A stretch of DNA of 64,000 nt. Source: Cornus controversa. Lineage: Eukaryota; Streptophyta; Magnoliopsida; Cornales; Cornaceae. How positions within the stretch are numbered: position 1 is the first letter of the stretch; the number at the start of each line of letters is the position of its first letter. Positions 1 through 10,869 of the stretch are shown here, in pieces. The notes beneath the pieces are model-generated. The model was not told where the DNA came from and ran no database searches. It saw only the letters and a list, made by a program, of their open reading frames with translations. Position numbers and translations under genes: made by a program. The DNA lies in assembly GCA_026545225.1 (NCBI GenBank), contig CM048845.1, positions 105,520,033-105,584,032 on the forward strand, written 5' to 3'.

Positions 1-1
1 A

Positions 2-505
2 AATTATGCGTGCGAAGAAGAGGAGTACTGGAATCAATATCAACGAGCCTGTTGTTTGCTTAAACCCATCACTCCATCAAGTAATGTAGGGTACAATTCT
101 AGTCGTTGCGAAGGATCGACACAATTCAATATGTCAGAAGATTCACTCGGTATTATTGAATCTCAACTATTAAACCGACCAACAGGACGCAAAGCGGCAA
201 AGCAAACCTGAAATAAGAAAAAATAACCAGATTTTGGCAACTTACAAGCTTCATACTGTGATAGTTTTATGCAAGCAATATCCAAACTTGACGATAGGAC
301 CGGTTGTATTTTAGAGACAAAGTTGAAAGAGATTGAAAGATAACGAGAGTTAGTAAGACACCAAGCAAATATCAGAGAAGATGAGCTGATGCTAAAAGAT
401 CCAAATTCAGTGCCAACAGAAGCAGGGAGAGCATGGCTTATCAAAAAACAACAAGAGATACTAATGAAGATGGATACACGCGCTCGCCCACCTAACATTC
501 CATAG
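2..505 (+). pseudogene. Decayed transposon ORF, NAM-associated C-terminal domain type (PIF/Harbinger second ORF)
   Basis: One frame from base 2 reads as a continuous protein-like sequence except for three in-frame stops near 209, 227 and 342. It ends with a clear conserved block from 383 (ELMLKDPNSVPTEAGRAW) followed by RARPPNIP and a stop at 503-505. An upstream RPTGRKAAK motif at 176-202 is the typical 'RP.GRKAAK' signature of the NAM-associated / Myb-like protein encoded by plant PIF/Harbinger transposons. The N-terminal part lies outside the window. The stops make it a pseudogene. In active elements this protein works with the transposase at the terminal repeats. The family call comes from motif recognition; whether the stops fall in a retained intron is not known. 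Confidence 0.6.
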
Positions 506-1012
506 GACTTGTTCTTTTTGTTTAATCCATAATGGATTTTGTAATGTTTTAAATTATGTTATTTTTATTTAATCCATAATAAATTTTGTATCATTTTAAC
601 TTATATTGTATTGGGTGAAAAACATTTTTCGTGCAAAAAATAAATTTATAATCAAGATTTTATTGTATAATATTTTGTAACATATTAAAAGCAAAAAAAT
701 GTAACATAACTTAAATATTATAGTCGTTGGAAATAAAACCGTTAGGAATATAACCGTTTGAAATAAAACCGTTAGGAATATAGTCGTTAGGAAATAGATA
801 AAAAATAACTAATAAAATTAAATTTTAATTAAAAAATATTAAAAATTTATTAAAATATTATTACTTTTGACTAGCAAAATCTAAAGAAACTGTTGTGGAG
901 TCAAATTCTGGAGATCCTGACATACTGATGTGGCTGACTTAAATACTGATGTGATTGCACAAAATTTAAATTTGGATAGCTAAATTTAAAGATGCTGTTA
1001 GAGATGCTCTTA
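506..1012 (+). mobile_element. 3' end of a PIF/Harbinger-like DNA transposon
   Basis: AT-rich 3' part of the element that carries the preceding pseudogene. It has short tandem units of the type GTTAGGAATATAACCGTT at about 720-800. It ends with GATGCTGTTAGAGATGCTC followed by TTA near 1010, which is the complement of the GAGCATCTCTAACAG type terminus common in plant Harbinger/Tourist elements, whose target duplication is TTA/TAA. The left end is outside the window, so the target duplication cannot be confirmed. Confidence 0.5.
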
Positions 1013-1046
1013 CACTTTCTCATTCATAAGATACATGTGATAGGAC

Positions 1047-1712
1047 CTAAGAAGCATGGACACGGACACAGGACACGACGACACGACAAATTTCGAAAAA
1101 ACAGGACACGACACGGCGGGGATACGGCTATGAAATAATATATTAATATATATTCAACAAGTTAACCAATATCCACAATACCATAAATTTAACAATAAAA
1201 AAATAATAAATCACACAAATACTTCAATTTATTATCAAGTAATTAATGTATTTTCAAAAAGGATGTTCATTATATTGGCTTTTTTATTTTTTTTGTTGCT
1301 AAATTTATTATTTAGGAATTTTATCTAACTATTTTTTATTTTAGAAAATACTATATTTATATAGAAAAGGGCATAATAGTCATATTAAATGATATATGTC
1401 ATTATAGTTATTTTAAGGGGTCAATATGTCAATTTTTAGAAGATGAGGGGCTGAAATGCTAAAAAAAATAGTTTAAATGAGTCTTTTTGTAACTTTACAA
1501 AAGTTCAGGGATTTTTTTGCACTTTTAAAAATTACAAAATGTACCCCGCCGTGTCCCCCGCGTGTCCTTTCCGTGTCTCCCGCGTGTCTTTGCCGTGTCC
1601 TAAAAAAAAAAATTCCAGGACACTTCTACGGAGTGTCTGACACGTGTCCGAGGAGTGTCCAAGTGTCCGACACGGACACGGCACCCCTATATGAAGTGTC
1701 CGTGCTTTCTAG
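1047..1712. mobile_element. hAT-like non-autonomous element rich in GACACG motifs
   Basis: A 666-bp segment flanked by an 8-bp direct repeat, GATAGGAC, at 1039-1046 and 1713-1720. The ends are imperfect inverted repeats: CTAAGAAGCATGGACACGG on the left and, read inward from the right, CTAGAAAGCACGGACAC. The subterminal regions are full of short GGACACG / CGTGTCC motifs in opposite orientation; the middle is AT-rich. No transposase ORF is present. An 8-bp target duplication is the hAT hallmark, so a hAT-like MITE is the best fit. Confidence 0.65.
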
Positions 1713-1799
1713 GATAGGACTTGTGAATAAACATGAATGCATTATACATTTTCGAGAGGTAAGCTGAAACATTAGAAAAGACTTGTTTGGTAATGTTTC

Positions 1800-3330
1800 T
1801 ATTTAAAAGGTAAATTACACTTACCTCTTTTGATATTTGGACAAATTAACTAAAGGTAGAGCGTTTGACCACTATTACTCTAACTTCTTCTCTTGACGTT
1901 AAATTTGCAACGGACACTATGTTATTGTACAAAATATCATTTTTACCCTCAATATTTTAATATAAAATATGGGTAAATTATTACACTGGCCTCCCCTAAG
2001 ACTTCAGTAAATTACATGTGCTCAACGACACTCTTACTATTTTTTGTCCATTAGAATCGCGAATGAAATTTTAAAAAAATGACCATATTGTTATTTTCTT
2101 GGATGAAAAGACAATAATAGCTACCCATATTACCCTTCAAAGCAAGTCGGTGGCAATAACGGTCTGTACGATAAGCAAAATGAAGAGTGATCGCTGCCAC
2201 CACCATCATCATCACTATCGTCCAACACCATAATCGATACCAAAATTCAAACTTTTGAACAATTATGCATATATATATATGACAGAACGAGAGAGACACA
2301 ATTTATTTTACATCCGGCCTTATTCAAGTTACATATAATTGAATGGCAAAACAATGTCATGTTTAGTAGCCTTTGCACTTGCTAGCTAGAAACAAAAAAG
2401 ACATGCGGAGATACAGCTCATTAATCATGACCTCCTGCAGTGAACAAAAAATTTATTTTTTCTTTTTGAAATCCATAAATTGTCTAGATTCCAGAACTTA
2501 AGTTCGTGCTGTTCATATGAATGCTTTTAATTTTTTTTAGGGGTAGATATTGTAATACATTATGAGTTGCTAAATGATTTGAATTGATAGAATTTCTTTA
2601 AATCTGTTTTGATGGGTTAGGGTTTTGTTCTGAATGTAGTATTGAATATTGTCAAATTAATTTAGAACTGTAAAAGCAATTGATAATAAGTGTATATCCA
2701 AGCTCAATTACAAAATATTTTTCTTATATGAGAGAGTGAGAGGAACTAGAATGTGGTGGAGTGCTGTCGGGAGAAAATGATTTTGCTACCCATTTGATGT
2801 TAATCCATCACTAAAATTATATTGTATTTTTTCATTAAAGATTTTTCGCGTAATTTTATTTGTTGTTTCCTTCTTCGTCATTTAAAGCTTTTGATATTTA
2901 GAGGTAAGTTTGGAAAAGACGAAGAAGGGATTGAAAATCTCTAAGTAGAGGTAAGAATATTTTGAACATTAAAATTTAATAATCATTCATTTAAAATTAT
3001 TTTTTAAGTTTGATCACGATTTACCTTTTATTGAATTTAACGTCACTTTAAAATAATTTTTTTAAAATTTTGGTTACTAAAACCTTATTTTTCCCAATTG
3101 ACATGCGTCTTAAATTTTGAATATGGAAAGAAAAAAAAAATGAAAGAAACTTAAGTTTTTTCTTTCTTTTTTTCATATTTAAAATTCACATGAGTGGTTC
3201 AGATGAGGTTCTCCTTGCTGGAGTAGGCGTTGCACCCGGCGGGGGCATTAGTAATATCTATTCCTCCTCACCAAGGGGGAAAAAAAAAGACGCGCCAATT
3301 CAACTGCTACTTATCAACAAAATTCGACCG
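1800..3330. other. Intergenic stretch upstream of the DYW PPR gene
   Basis: AT-rich sequence without a credible gene. At about 1810-2040 there is a GGTAAATTACACTTACC motif and related text resembling the MITE at 11669-12170, so it is probably an older relative. A (AT)n run lies at 2268-2280. The short ORF on the minus strand here has no recognisable domain. The promoter of the PPR gene should be in the last few hundred bases, but I see no convincing TATA box. Confidence 0.4.
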
Positions 3331-3383
3331 TTAACAAAACCATTTTAAACTGTTTGAAATTTCTAGCGGGAAGGTCATGAGTG

Positions 3384-5450
3384 ATGACAATCTTCACCAC
3401 ACCAACTTGTTCCTCTTTTTCCAGGGCATTAGAGATCAAGAACCGCCTTCTTCAAGGCTTCAGTTCCTTCAAGCAGCTCAAGCATGTCCACGCTCGACTT
3501 CTTCGCCTCGGCCTCGATCAAGACAACTATATCCTCAACATGGTCTTAAAATCTGGCTTCGATTCCGGCAACACCAATTACAGTCGACTCGTTTTCGATC
3601 AAACTCGCGAACCCAATATCTATCTATGGAATACGATGATTCGAGGCTTCGTTTCCAGCGATTGCTTCGACCAAGGTGTTGAATTCTACAATTCAATGCG
3701 GAGAGATGGCTTTTTACCCAATAATTTCACTTTCCCTTTCGTTCTAAAAGCATGCACGAGGCTTTTGAATTTCCGGTTGGGTCTGAAGCTTCACACCCTT
3801 GTCGTGAAAGCGGGTTTTGATTACGATGTGTTTGTTAAGACAGGTTTGGTCTGCTTGTATGCGAAGTGTGGGTATTTGGGAAACGCCCATAAGGTATTTG
3901 ATGATATTCCGGAGAAAAACGTTGTTTCTTGGACTGCGATAATTAATGGTTATGTAGGAGTTAGCAAATTCAGGGAAGCTATTGACATGTTTCGGAAGCT
4001 GTTGGAGACGGATCTGAGCCCTGATAGTTTCACATATGTTCTTGTTTTGTCTGCCTGTACTCGGTTAGGGGATTTAAATAGTGGAGAGTGGATACACAGA
4101 TATGTAGTAGACACTGGCATGGGAAAGAATGTCTTCGTAGGTACCTCTTTAGTGGATATGTATGCTAAGTGTGGAAGCATGGAGACAGCTCGTGGTGTCT
4201 TTGATGGGATGTCAGAGAAGGATATAGTTTCATGGAGTGCAATGATTCAGGGTTATGCATCAAATGGACTCCCCAAAGAAGCCCTAGAACTTTTCTACCT
4301 TATGCAAAGAGAAAATTTGAAACCTGATTGCTATACCATGGTTGGAGTTCTGTCCGCTTGCGCCAGGTTAGGAGCGCTTGAATTAGGTGACTGGGCTTGT
4401 AGCTTAATTGATAAAAATGAGTTTTTGACTAACCCTGTTTTGGGTACAGCACTAATTGACATGTACGCAAAATGTGGGAAGATGGCTTCTGCTTGGAGAA
4501 TCTTCAAAGGGATGAAGGAGAGGGACACTGTGGTCTGGAATTCTGTAATATCTGGGCTTTCCATGAATGGTCATGTCAAAGCTGCATTTGGTCTCTTTGG
4601 CCAAGTGGAGAAATTTGGGGTGCAACCTGATGGGAACACCTTCATTGGTCTGCTTTGTGGGTGTTCTCATGCTGGTCTTGTTGACGAGGGTCGACGATTT
4701 TTTAGTAGCATGAATCATGTCTTCTCCTTGACTCCTACTGTTGAGCATTATGGATGTATGGTCGATCTTCTTGGCCGTGCTGGGTTACTAGATGAAGCAC
4801 ATCAGCTGATAAAAGATATGCCAATCGAGGCTAATGCCATTATTTGGGGAGCTTTGTTGGGTGGATGCAGAGTTCATCGTGATACCCAATTGGCTGAACA
4901 TGTGTTGGAACGGCTGATTGAGTTGGAACCTTGGAACTCAGGTAACTATGTGCTCTTGTCAAATATTTACTCTGCGAATCATAAATGGGACGCTGCTGCA
5001 AAGATTAGGTCAAGCATGAATGAAAGAAGGATTCAAAAAACACCTGGATGTAGTTGGATTGAAGTAGATGGCATTGTTCATGAGTTCCTTGTGGGAGACA
5101 AGTCCCATCCCTCATCGGATAAGATATATGCAAAGCTTGGTGAATTGAGGAGGGAATTGAAAGCAGCTGGTTATGTTCCGACCACAGAGTTTGTGCTTTT
5201 TGACATAGAAGAGGAGGAGAAGGAGCATTTCCTTGGTTGTCACAGTGAGAAGCTGGCTGTTGCATTCGGTCTAATCAGTACATCATCAAATGATGTGATA
5301 CGAATAGTGAAGAACCTTCGTGTGTGTGGTGATTGTCATATGGCCATCAAGCTCATATCAAAGATTACAGGTAGAGAGATAATTGTTAGGGACAATAACC
5401 GTTTCCATTGTTTCATTGAGGGATCATGTTCGTGTAAAGATTATTGGTGA
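3384..5450 (+). CDS. PPR protein, E-DYW class (At3g08820-like)
   Basis: Intronless 688-residue protein. Plant PPR proteins of this class are sequence-specific RNA-binding factors of mitochondria or plastids; the C-terminal DYW domain is the cytidine deaminase-like domain used in C-to-U RNA editing. PLS-type repeats fill about residues 30-500 (many YAKCG, VVSWTAMI-like and LIDMYAKCGKM motifs), followed by the E/E+ region (GCSWIEVDG) and a complete DYW domain with the HSEK zinc/active-site motif, CGDCH and the terminal CSCKDYW. The first usable ATG is at 3384; the GTG at 3381 just before it is not a start. From memory the whole protein aligns closely with Arabidopsis At3g08820 (about 685 residues), including EFLTN and VEHYGCMVDL. 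The target RNA cannot be deduced here. Stop TGA at 5448-5450. Confidence 0.95.
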   Translation: MTIFTTPTCSSFSRALEIKNRLLQGFSSFKQLKHVHARLLRLGLDQDNYILNMVLKSGFDSGNTNYSRLVFDQTREPNIYLWNTMIRGFVSSDCFDQGVEFYNSMRRDGFLPNNFTFPFVLKACTRLLNFRLGLKLHTLVVKAGFDYDVFVKTGLVCLYAKCGYLGNAHKVFDDIPEKNVVSWTAIINGYVGVSKFREAIDMFRKLLETDLSPDSFTYVLVLSACTRLGDLNSGEWIHRYVVDTGMGKNVFVGTSLVDMYAKCGSMETARGVFDGMSEKDIVSWSAMIQGYASNGLPKEALELFYLMQRENLKPDCYTMVGVLSACARLGALELGDWACSLIDKNEFLTNPVLGTALIDMYAKCGKMASAWRIFKGMKERDTVVWNSVISGLSMNGHVKAAFGLFGQVEKFGVQPDGNTFIGLLCGCSHAGLVDEGRRFFSSMNHVFSLTPTVEHYGCMVDLLGRAGLLDEAHQLIKDMPIEANAIIWGALLGGCRVHRDTQLAEHVLERLIELEPWNSGNYVLLSNIYSANHKWDAAAKIRSSMNERRIQKTPGCSWIEVDGIVHEFLVGDKSHPSSDKIYAKLGELRRELKAAGYVPTTEFVLFDIEEEEKEHFLGCHSEKLAVAFGLISTSSNDVIRIVKNLRVCGDCHMAIKLISKITGREIIVRDNNRFHCFIEGSCSCKDYW

Positions 5451-7360
5451 GTTAAGGGATATATTGACCCTAGCATACATAACATAACCTTTTTACTGTG
5501 TCTTTTCCCAATAAATTATAATGTATTTTCATTCCTTTTATTTTCTAAATATAAATTTATTAATGTGTTAAAAAACATTGAACTTCAAATTAATTTTCCA
5601 AGCAATGTGTCATTTATGTCTAAAAATCTCTCTCTCTCTCCCCCCACTACCTTTAAAGAGGCAACATGTCTATAAATAATTTTTGATATTGATATTATCC
5701 CTTTTGCCACTCTCAGCTTAAGAAGTATAGTCATGCCTGAAACATCTTCAACATGCTCATTCATCAATTGATCTCTTCATTTTGGATTGTGGCCTTTTTG
5801 CACATTTGATAGTATTTGACCGATGAGCTTTGGGAACTGGGCATGGCTTTCTTTTAACATGAAAAGTTATAATTGCAAGGAAAAAATCAAATATAAATCT
5901 AATTATAGTGTGTGACAATACTTGTGAAGGATAATTGTGTTATGTTTCCGAAAGCAAGTGGAGTGCAAAAGTACAAAAATGGAGTGCAAATATCGCTTTT
6001 TGAATTTTATTAAAAGTTTAGTCACATTTAAAAATAAAAATACGATATAGGTAGGTTTCACTCAATGAGTGGGTATTAAAGGAGGAAAGGAGTTGTCATA
6101 ATAATGTATGAGCATATACATATACAAATATTCAAGCATATGCATACATGTTGGGTAATTACTTTGTTCTTATCTTGGCAATTGAGAGATCATTATTATT
6201 CATAAGTTATAAATTTCATATTTTCCCATAAAATTTGAGATATACTTACATAAAGTAATGTTTATCGTGTATAAAATAATATATATATATATATATATTA
6301 TATTTCATTGATTTATAAAATATTTAATGATGCGACATTATTTTATATTTATCCATGTGACTGGGATGATTATTGATTTTTTTTCCGGTAAAGAATGATT
6401 ATTGATTGTTATCATTCATAAGTTAAAAATTTCATGTTTTTCCATAAAATATTAGGTTTACTTGCCATAAAGTAATGCTTGTCATATAATATAATTTTTA
6501 TATTTAAAGTTAATGCTTCTTTCTTGTTTTGTCCTTATCGCGTCCATGTCCTTTTTCTCTAATATTTGTGTTGGTATATTTGTGCCTTGTCATGTCATGC
6601 ATTCCATCCATGTCTATTACTAGCTCTCGGCTGTAAAAGATAAGAATTCTTGACATTTTTCAAGTAATATGGTTCCTTGTGGTCTATTCTTATTGTAAGT
6701 GTGTATCATGGTTAATCAAGTAAAAAACTATTAAGATAATTTCCTCACTTTAGGGAGAACGCAATCCACAAACACTTTTTGGTGCAATGATTGAAAATTT
6801 TTGAATGCGACTCTCTTGAAAAAGGAGGACTTTTTTGTTGGTGGATTTTAGAGGACTTCTATCTACCATGACTTGTTGCTTCTGTTCCCTAGCTCTATCT
6901 TGTTTGTTTGATTTGTTATTTCATAAAGCTGCTTGTCCTTCTATGTTGGTTTTCTTGCCTTTTTGTTAATATAATTTCCTTTCCCATGATGGGTGGGATT
7001 TTCTCATTCTACGTTTTGCTCTTATCTCCAATTTATGTTTGATGTGTAGTTTAATTCAATTGTTTTCTTTTTGTCTATATTATCCATGCAATTCTTATTC
7101 ATAGAACCATATACCCTTATGTCTATCCATGGTTAATAGAGCTTTAGTTCGTTTTGTTGAGCTTTTGAAAATATAATTATTAACTTCTTTCAAAATCGTC
7201 TAGCATATCTGGTTTTCTAGAGCATTATGTTGGAGTGAAAGTTTATGTATGTATTTTTGCTGTCTTGTATTGTTGAGTCAGATTCCCTGTGGCTGCATAG
7301 ATATCAACTGAAAATGAATTTACTAAAATTTAATTAATACTTTGCATCCTTAAGCAAGGG
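5451..7360. other. Intergenic region, no gene recognised
   Basis: 3' flank of the DYW PPR gene and AT-rich spacer. It contains a short (CT)n run at 5628-5645 and an (AT)n run near 6280-6298. Two stretches at about 6170-6250 and 6400-6480 share motifs (ATCATTATTATTCATAAGTTA, TTTTCCATAAAAT, CTTACATAAAGTAATG-like), indicating a small diverged local duplication. No ORF with recognisable homology. Confidence 0.4.
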
Positions 7361-8120
7361 GATATTGGCGATCCCTCCCAACACATTTTTATACTGCCAA
7401 CAATGGAAGATGAGCTGCAGTGGCATGTTTTCCTGACTTCAGAGGGAGAAACAACATGCTTATGGAATATATCAGCTCTACTTCCAGTCTAATAAAGAGC
7501 AAAAGCTGAACAGGAGTTGGGCAGATGAAACTTCAGACCTCAAAATGCTCCTATACATGCTTTTGCCACTCATGACAAAAGCAAGGAAACGATGGTTTTG
7601 TGATATGTCCTCTCTCTCCTTTTCCTTGAATAGTACACATGGTCTGGAAAATTGTATATTTCTAACAGTTCAAACATTATGCAGTTGTGGAAGGTAACTG
7701 AACAGGTTTGGCCTAAATAAGTGAAATTTGCTATAGAATGGATTGATACTAATTATAAATCACTATTACATCATATCAACTTCAAATGCAACTACTGTTT
7801 GTAGTGTTGGCTTCATATCATCTCAGACCTTGGTTCCAGCAGTCCAACTTGAAATTGCAGCCATCTGATTAACCAGCATTTAGGGTCCTAAAACCAACAT
7901 GAAAGTTGCTGCCATTTTGGAGATAGCAAATATGACTAGCCAGGTTGCTCTCTCTCTCTCTCTCTCAGTATATTTATGTTTTATTGCAATTTTGAATGCC
8001 TTGGGAGTGGTGAATCCTCCTAACACAATTATGCCATCATGAATGATGGAAGATGAATAACCTTAGCATATTTCCTTGGCTTGAAGAGGAGAAACCGCAT
8101 GCTATCAAGTGAAACAAAAA

Positions 8121-8280
8121 GGGCTAGCCCAGTGCACAAGGCTCCCGCCACTGTGGGTTTGGGGAGGGTCAGATTTATGCAGCCCTACCTCCCAATGTGG
8201 AGAAGTTGTTCCCATTTCGAATCCATGACTTCCAAGTCACAATGGAGCAAACTTACAATTGCGCCAAGGCCCGCTCTTGC
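8121..8280 (+). mobile_element. Au-like SINE
   Basis: About 160 bp with the signature text of the plant Au SINE family: an A-box-like GGGCTAGCCCAGTGCACAAG, the phrase GGGAGGGTCAGATTTATGC followed by AGCCCTACC, a B-box-like TTCGAATCC, and the 3' tail TTGCGCCAAGGCCCGCTCTT. Au SINEs are tRNA-derived, transcribed by RNA polymerase III and moved by LINE machinery. No target duplication could be read with certainty. It interrupts copy B of the surrounding tandem duplication. Confidence 0.75.
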
Positions 8281-8685
8281 ATATTATTAAGTACATTAGC
8301 TCTATTCAGCTCTATAATATGGAAAGCCAAATGGGAATCGACCGATCAAGCTTCCATAACCTTGAAATTGTCCCACTGCCGCTGTTGTTATTTAATGAAA
8401 AACCCAATATGATGTTTTTGTGGTATACCTTTTCCCCGGGCTATTAACATGAGCACGTCATGTAGTGAGGTAAATAATTTCTAGAAGTTTGAACTATGCG
8501 CAGTTGAGGAAAGTATTGGAATGGAGTTGGTCTCAGATTGGAGGAAAGATAGATGAAAGTGATTCGGTACTGCAACAGATATGAACCAAGGTAAGACTAG
8601 AATAGATTTTTGTCCTATTTCAGTTTGCATAAATTCATCTTGTCCAACTGTTGTTTGTTTGATGAATGAACTTGATCTCGGTTTC

Positions 8686-8839
8686 ATCACTTGTTCAATA
8701 TGAAACCTGGCGGGCTTGATGACCCTGCATTCAGGGTCTTGCAGCCTATTTGTTAGTTGCTTATCACTTGTTCAATCTGAAACCTGGCGGGCTTGATGAC
8801 CCTGTGTTGAGGGTCTTGCAGCCTATTTGTTAGTTACTG
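8686..8839. repeat. 77-bp tandem duplication
   Basis: Two adjacent 77-bp units, 8686-8762 and 8763-8839, both starting ATCACTTGTTCAAT and containing GAAACCTGGCGGGCTTGATG and CAGCCTATTTGTTAGTT. They differ at a few positions only (for example GCATTCAGGG against GTGTTGAGGG), so this duplication is younger than the larger one around it. Confidence 0.85.
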
Positions 8840-8880
8840 TCATTTTGGAGAAAGCAAATGCTTCTCTCTGTCTCTGTCTC

Positions 8881-10215
8881 TTACATGAGTCTTTTTTTAG
8901 GTGGAAAGCAGGAAGGAGGTTGGAGTTCTGAATAGTAGAAACCACCTAAAATAGAATTAGTTGTTTAAAATATACACGCATGATATACATGTAAAAGACT
9001 ACATTCAAGCCTCTAAATGCATATCCTACTTTGTAGGGTGTAGACTACAAAGTATTTTATTATACATATTATTGCTGTACCCAAGAAAATCCTAAATAGA
9101 AGATAACCGGTTTTCTATTCAAATTCATCTCTTGTTTGAAAACAGGACTAGAATTCAGTTAGTGCTTGAGAAAGTTCTTATCTAAGAAAATTTTACATGA
9201 TCACCCAAAGGACTTGCATCATAAGTGTATACCACAATTTTCGCATTGGTAAGGTTGTATACACACCATGAAGTTACTGACTAGCTCTTCAGGGTGGTCT
9301 GACATTTACGTTATTTATTTATTTATTTTTGTATAAGCATGCAATAAACTGTTGGTTATTTCTGAAGATCTAGTGCAATGGTAAGGAGAGTACAATGCAG
9401 TATAAAATGTCCATACATCTAATGTAGCTGTTTTCTGATGATATAATCCATAAACATGTTTTTTTGTCACTCTACTGCATTGTGTACAACTAAATCCTAA
9501 TTTTCTTGTTACAGAGGAAGTGAAAGTTGATGGGAGCATATATGTTATGGTTGACAGCTCCAAACCAAAGGAAGATGGAACCTGGAATCTGGAATGTGGA
9601 AATGGTCAAATTTTCTCATTTTGGTTCTGCCTTGTCAAAGAAATGTCATGGTTTTGCTCAGCAACCTGACCAAATTACTAGTTCAGCTCCTGCTAAAAAT
9701 GGGGAATAGAGGATTGTGATTGAGAAATCGAGGTATGAAACAGAATCTTCTACGTACATGCCTTAAAATCTGAAGTGTTGTCCTGCAATGCTTTTCCGCG
9801 GATAGCTTTGTTAGTCAAATAAAATACAGCTCTCTTGAAGAATATCTGATAATGAGCAGGACAAGGTGATCAATCCTCTTATAGAAAAAATTACTAATAC
9901 AGATGGCTTCGATAGAGTTACCTAAACAATAAGAGTGACGAGAATAAGAGCCGTTGCAGGGGCAGTGGGGGTTCTAGGTTTTCCTCCTCTTCCAAGATCA
10001 GATGATCCTCTCTTATTTTTTGTTCACTCGCCATTTCCAGTTCTTGTAATCCGTGTTTCAGGATGAAGATGCAAGGGCCTTTTTTAATTTGTTGCAAAAA
10101 TAGCTTGTCTGTTGTGGTGACATTTTTAATCGTGCTACTTTTCAACACTCTTTTACCTTATCATAAGTGTGTAAATGAATAATTCATGACTTGTCAATTT
10201 TTTTGAACACGATCA
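8881..10215. other. Intergenic, possible transcribed remnant
   Basis: No recognised gene. At 9514 a good splice-acceptor context (TTTTCTTGTTACAG) is followed by an open frame of about 50 codons beginning EEVKVDGSIYVMVDSSKP and ending at a TGA near 9670; an alternative frame is open from 9527 to 9709. Neither matches a family I know. This could be an exon of a decayed gene or of a long non-coding transcript. A short ORF on the minus strand near 9918-10148 also has no recognisable domain. Confidence 0.25.
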
Positions 10216-10220
10216 CCTTG

Positions 10221-10221
<1 letters not shown>

Positions 10222-10281
<60 letters not shown>
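10222..10281. repeat. (AT)n microsatellite
   Basis: About 60 bp of uninterrupted AT dinucleotides. Confidence 0.95.
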
Positions 10282-10282
<1 letters not shown>

Positions 10283-10869
10283 AATCCCCTTGTAACATTA
10301 AGGTATTGAGATTATGGGCTAGTCCCATCTTAATTAATGCGATTATGGTGAGAAATAGTAGCCAAGTTTTTTAATGTGCGTCCCAATCATAAAAAAATGT
10401 GAAGGAAACAATAATTAGAATCTGCTTCTACTCTCTCTCTCTCTCTCTCAATATTCTTCTTCTCAACGTATATATTTTTCTTATTTTCTTCATATATTCC
10501 AAACATTAACATATACACACATACATACATACATAGATAGAGAGAGAATTTTTATCTCAAAGAGCAAGAAGAATGGATTTTTTTTTTAATAATAAAAATT
10601 ACTACATATATAGAAAGTTAATTAACATTTCTTATGTCTTACACCTCACTCGAGTCGGTCCTTAAAAAAAGGAGTATACGTTGAATTTGTTCGAGGAAAA
10701 AGACTCTCACCACAACTAATATGTCTTACTATATTTTTTTATAGTAGGAAGTAGTAAAGCACATCAATTATTTATGCCAAATATTTTTTAATTTTATAAG
10801 TGTATATATATATATATATATATATAAATCATGTACAGATCATTACTGGTCTGTTCTCATCATCTGCGG

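Larger units (their letters stand above)
7370..8880. repeat. Diverged tandem duplication of a ~0.6-kb non-coding segment
   Basis: Copy A is about 7370-7965 and copy B about 7990-8880. Shared landmarks in the same order include ATGGAAGATGA followed by AGAGGGAGAAAC / AGAGGAGAAACC and CATGCTTA, then TATGCAGTTGTGGAAGGTA against TATGCGCAGTTGAGGAAAG, then ATTTTGGAGATAGCAAAT against ATTTTGGAGAAAGCAAAT, and a (CT)n tract at the end of each (7950-7967; 8863-8881). Copy B is longer because it has gained a SINE at 8121-8280 and an internal 77-bp duplication. Neither copy encodes a recognisable protein. Confidence 0.55.

Noticed and set aside
3381-3383. GTG as start of the DYW PPR gene
   Set aside because: The next codon is an ATG; plant nuclear genes do not normally start at GTG.
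3377-3682. Second ORF overlapping the start of the DYW PPR gene in another frame
   Set aside because: It lies inside a clear PPR coding frame and has arginine/serine-rich shadow composition.
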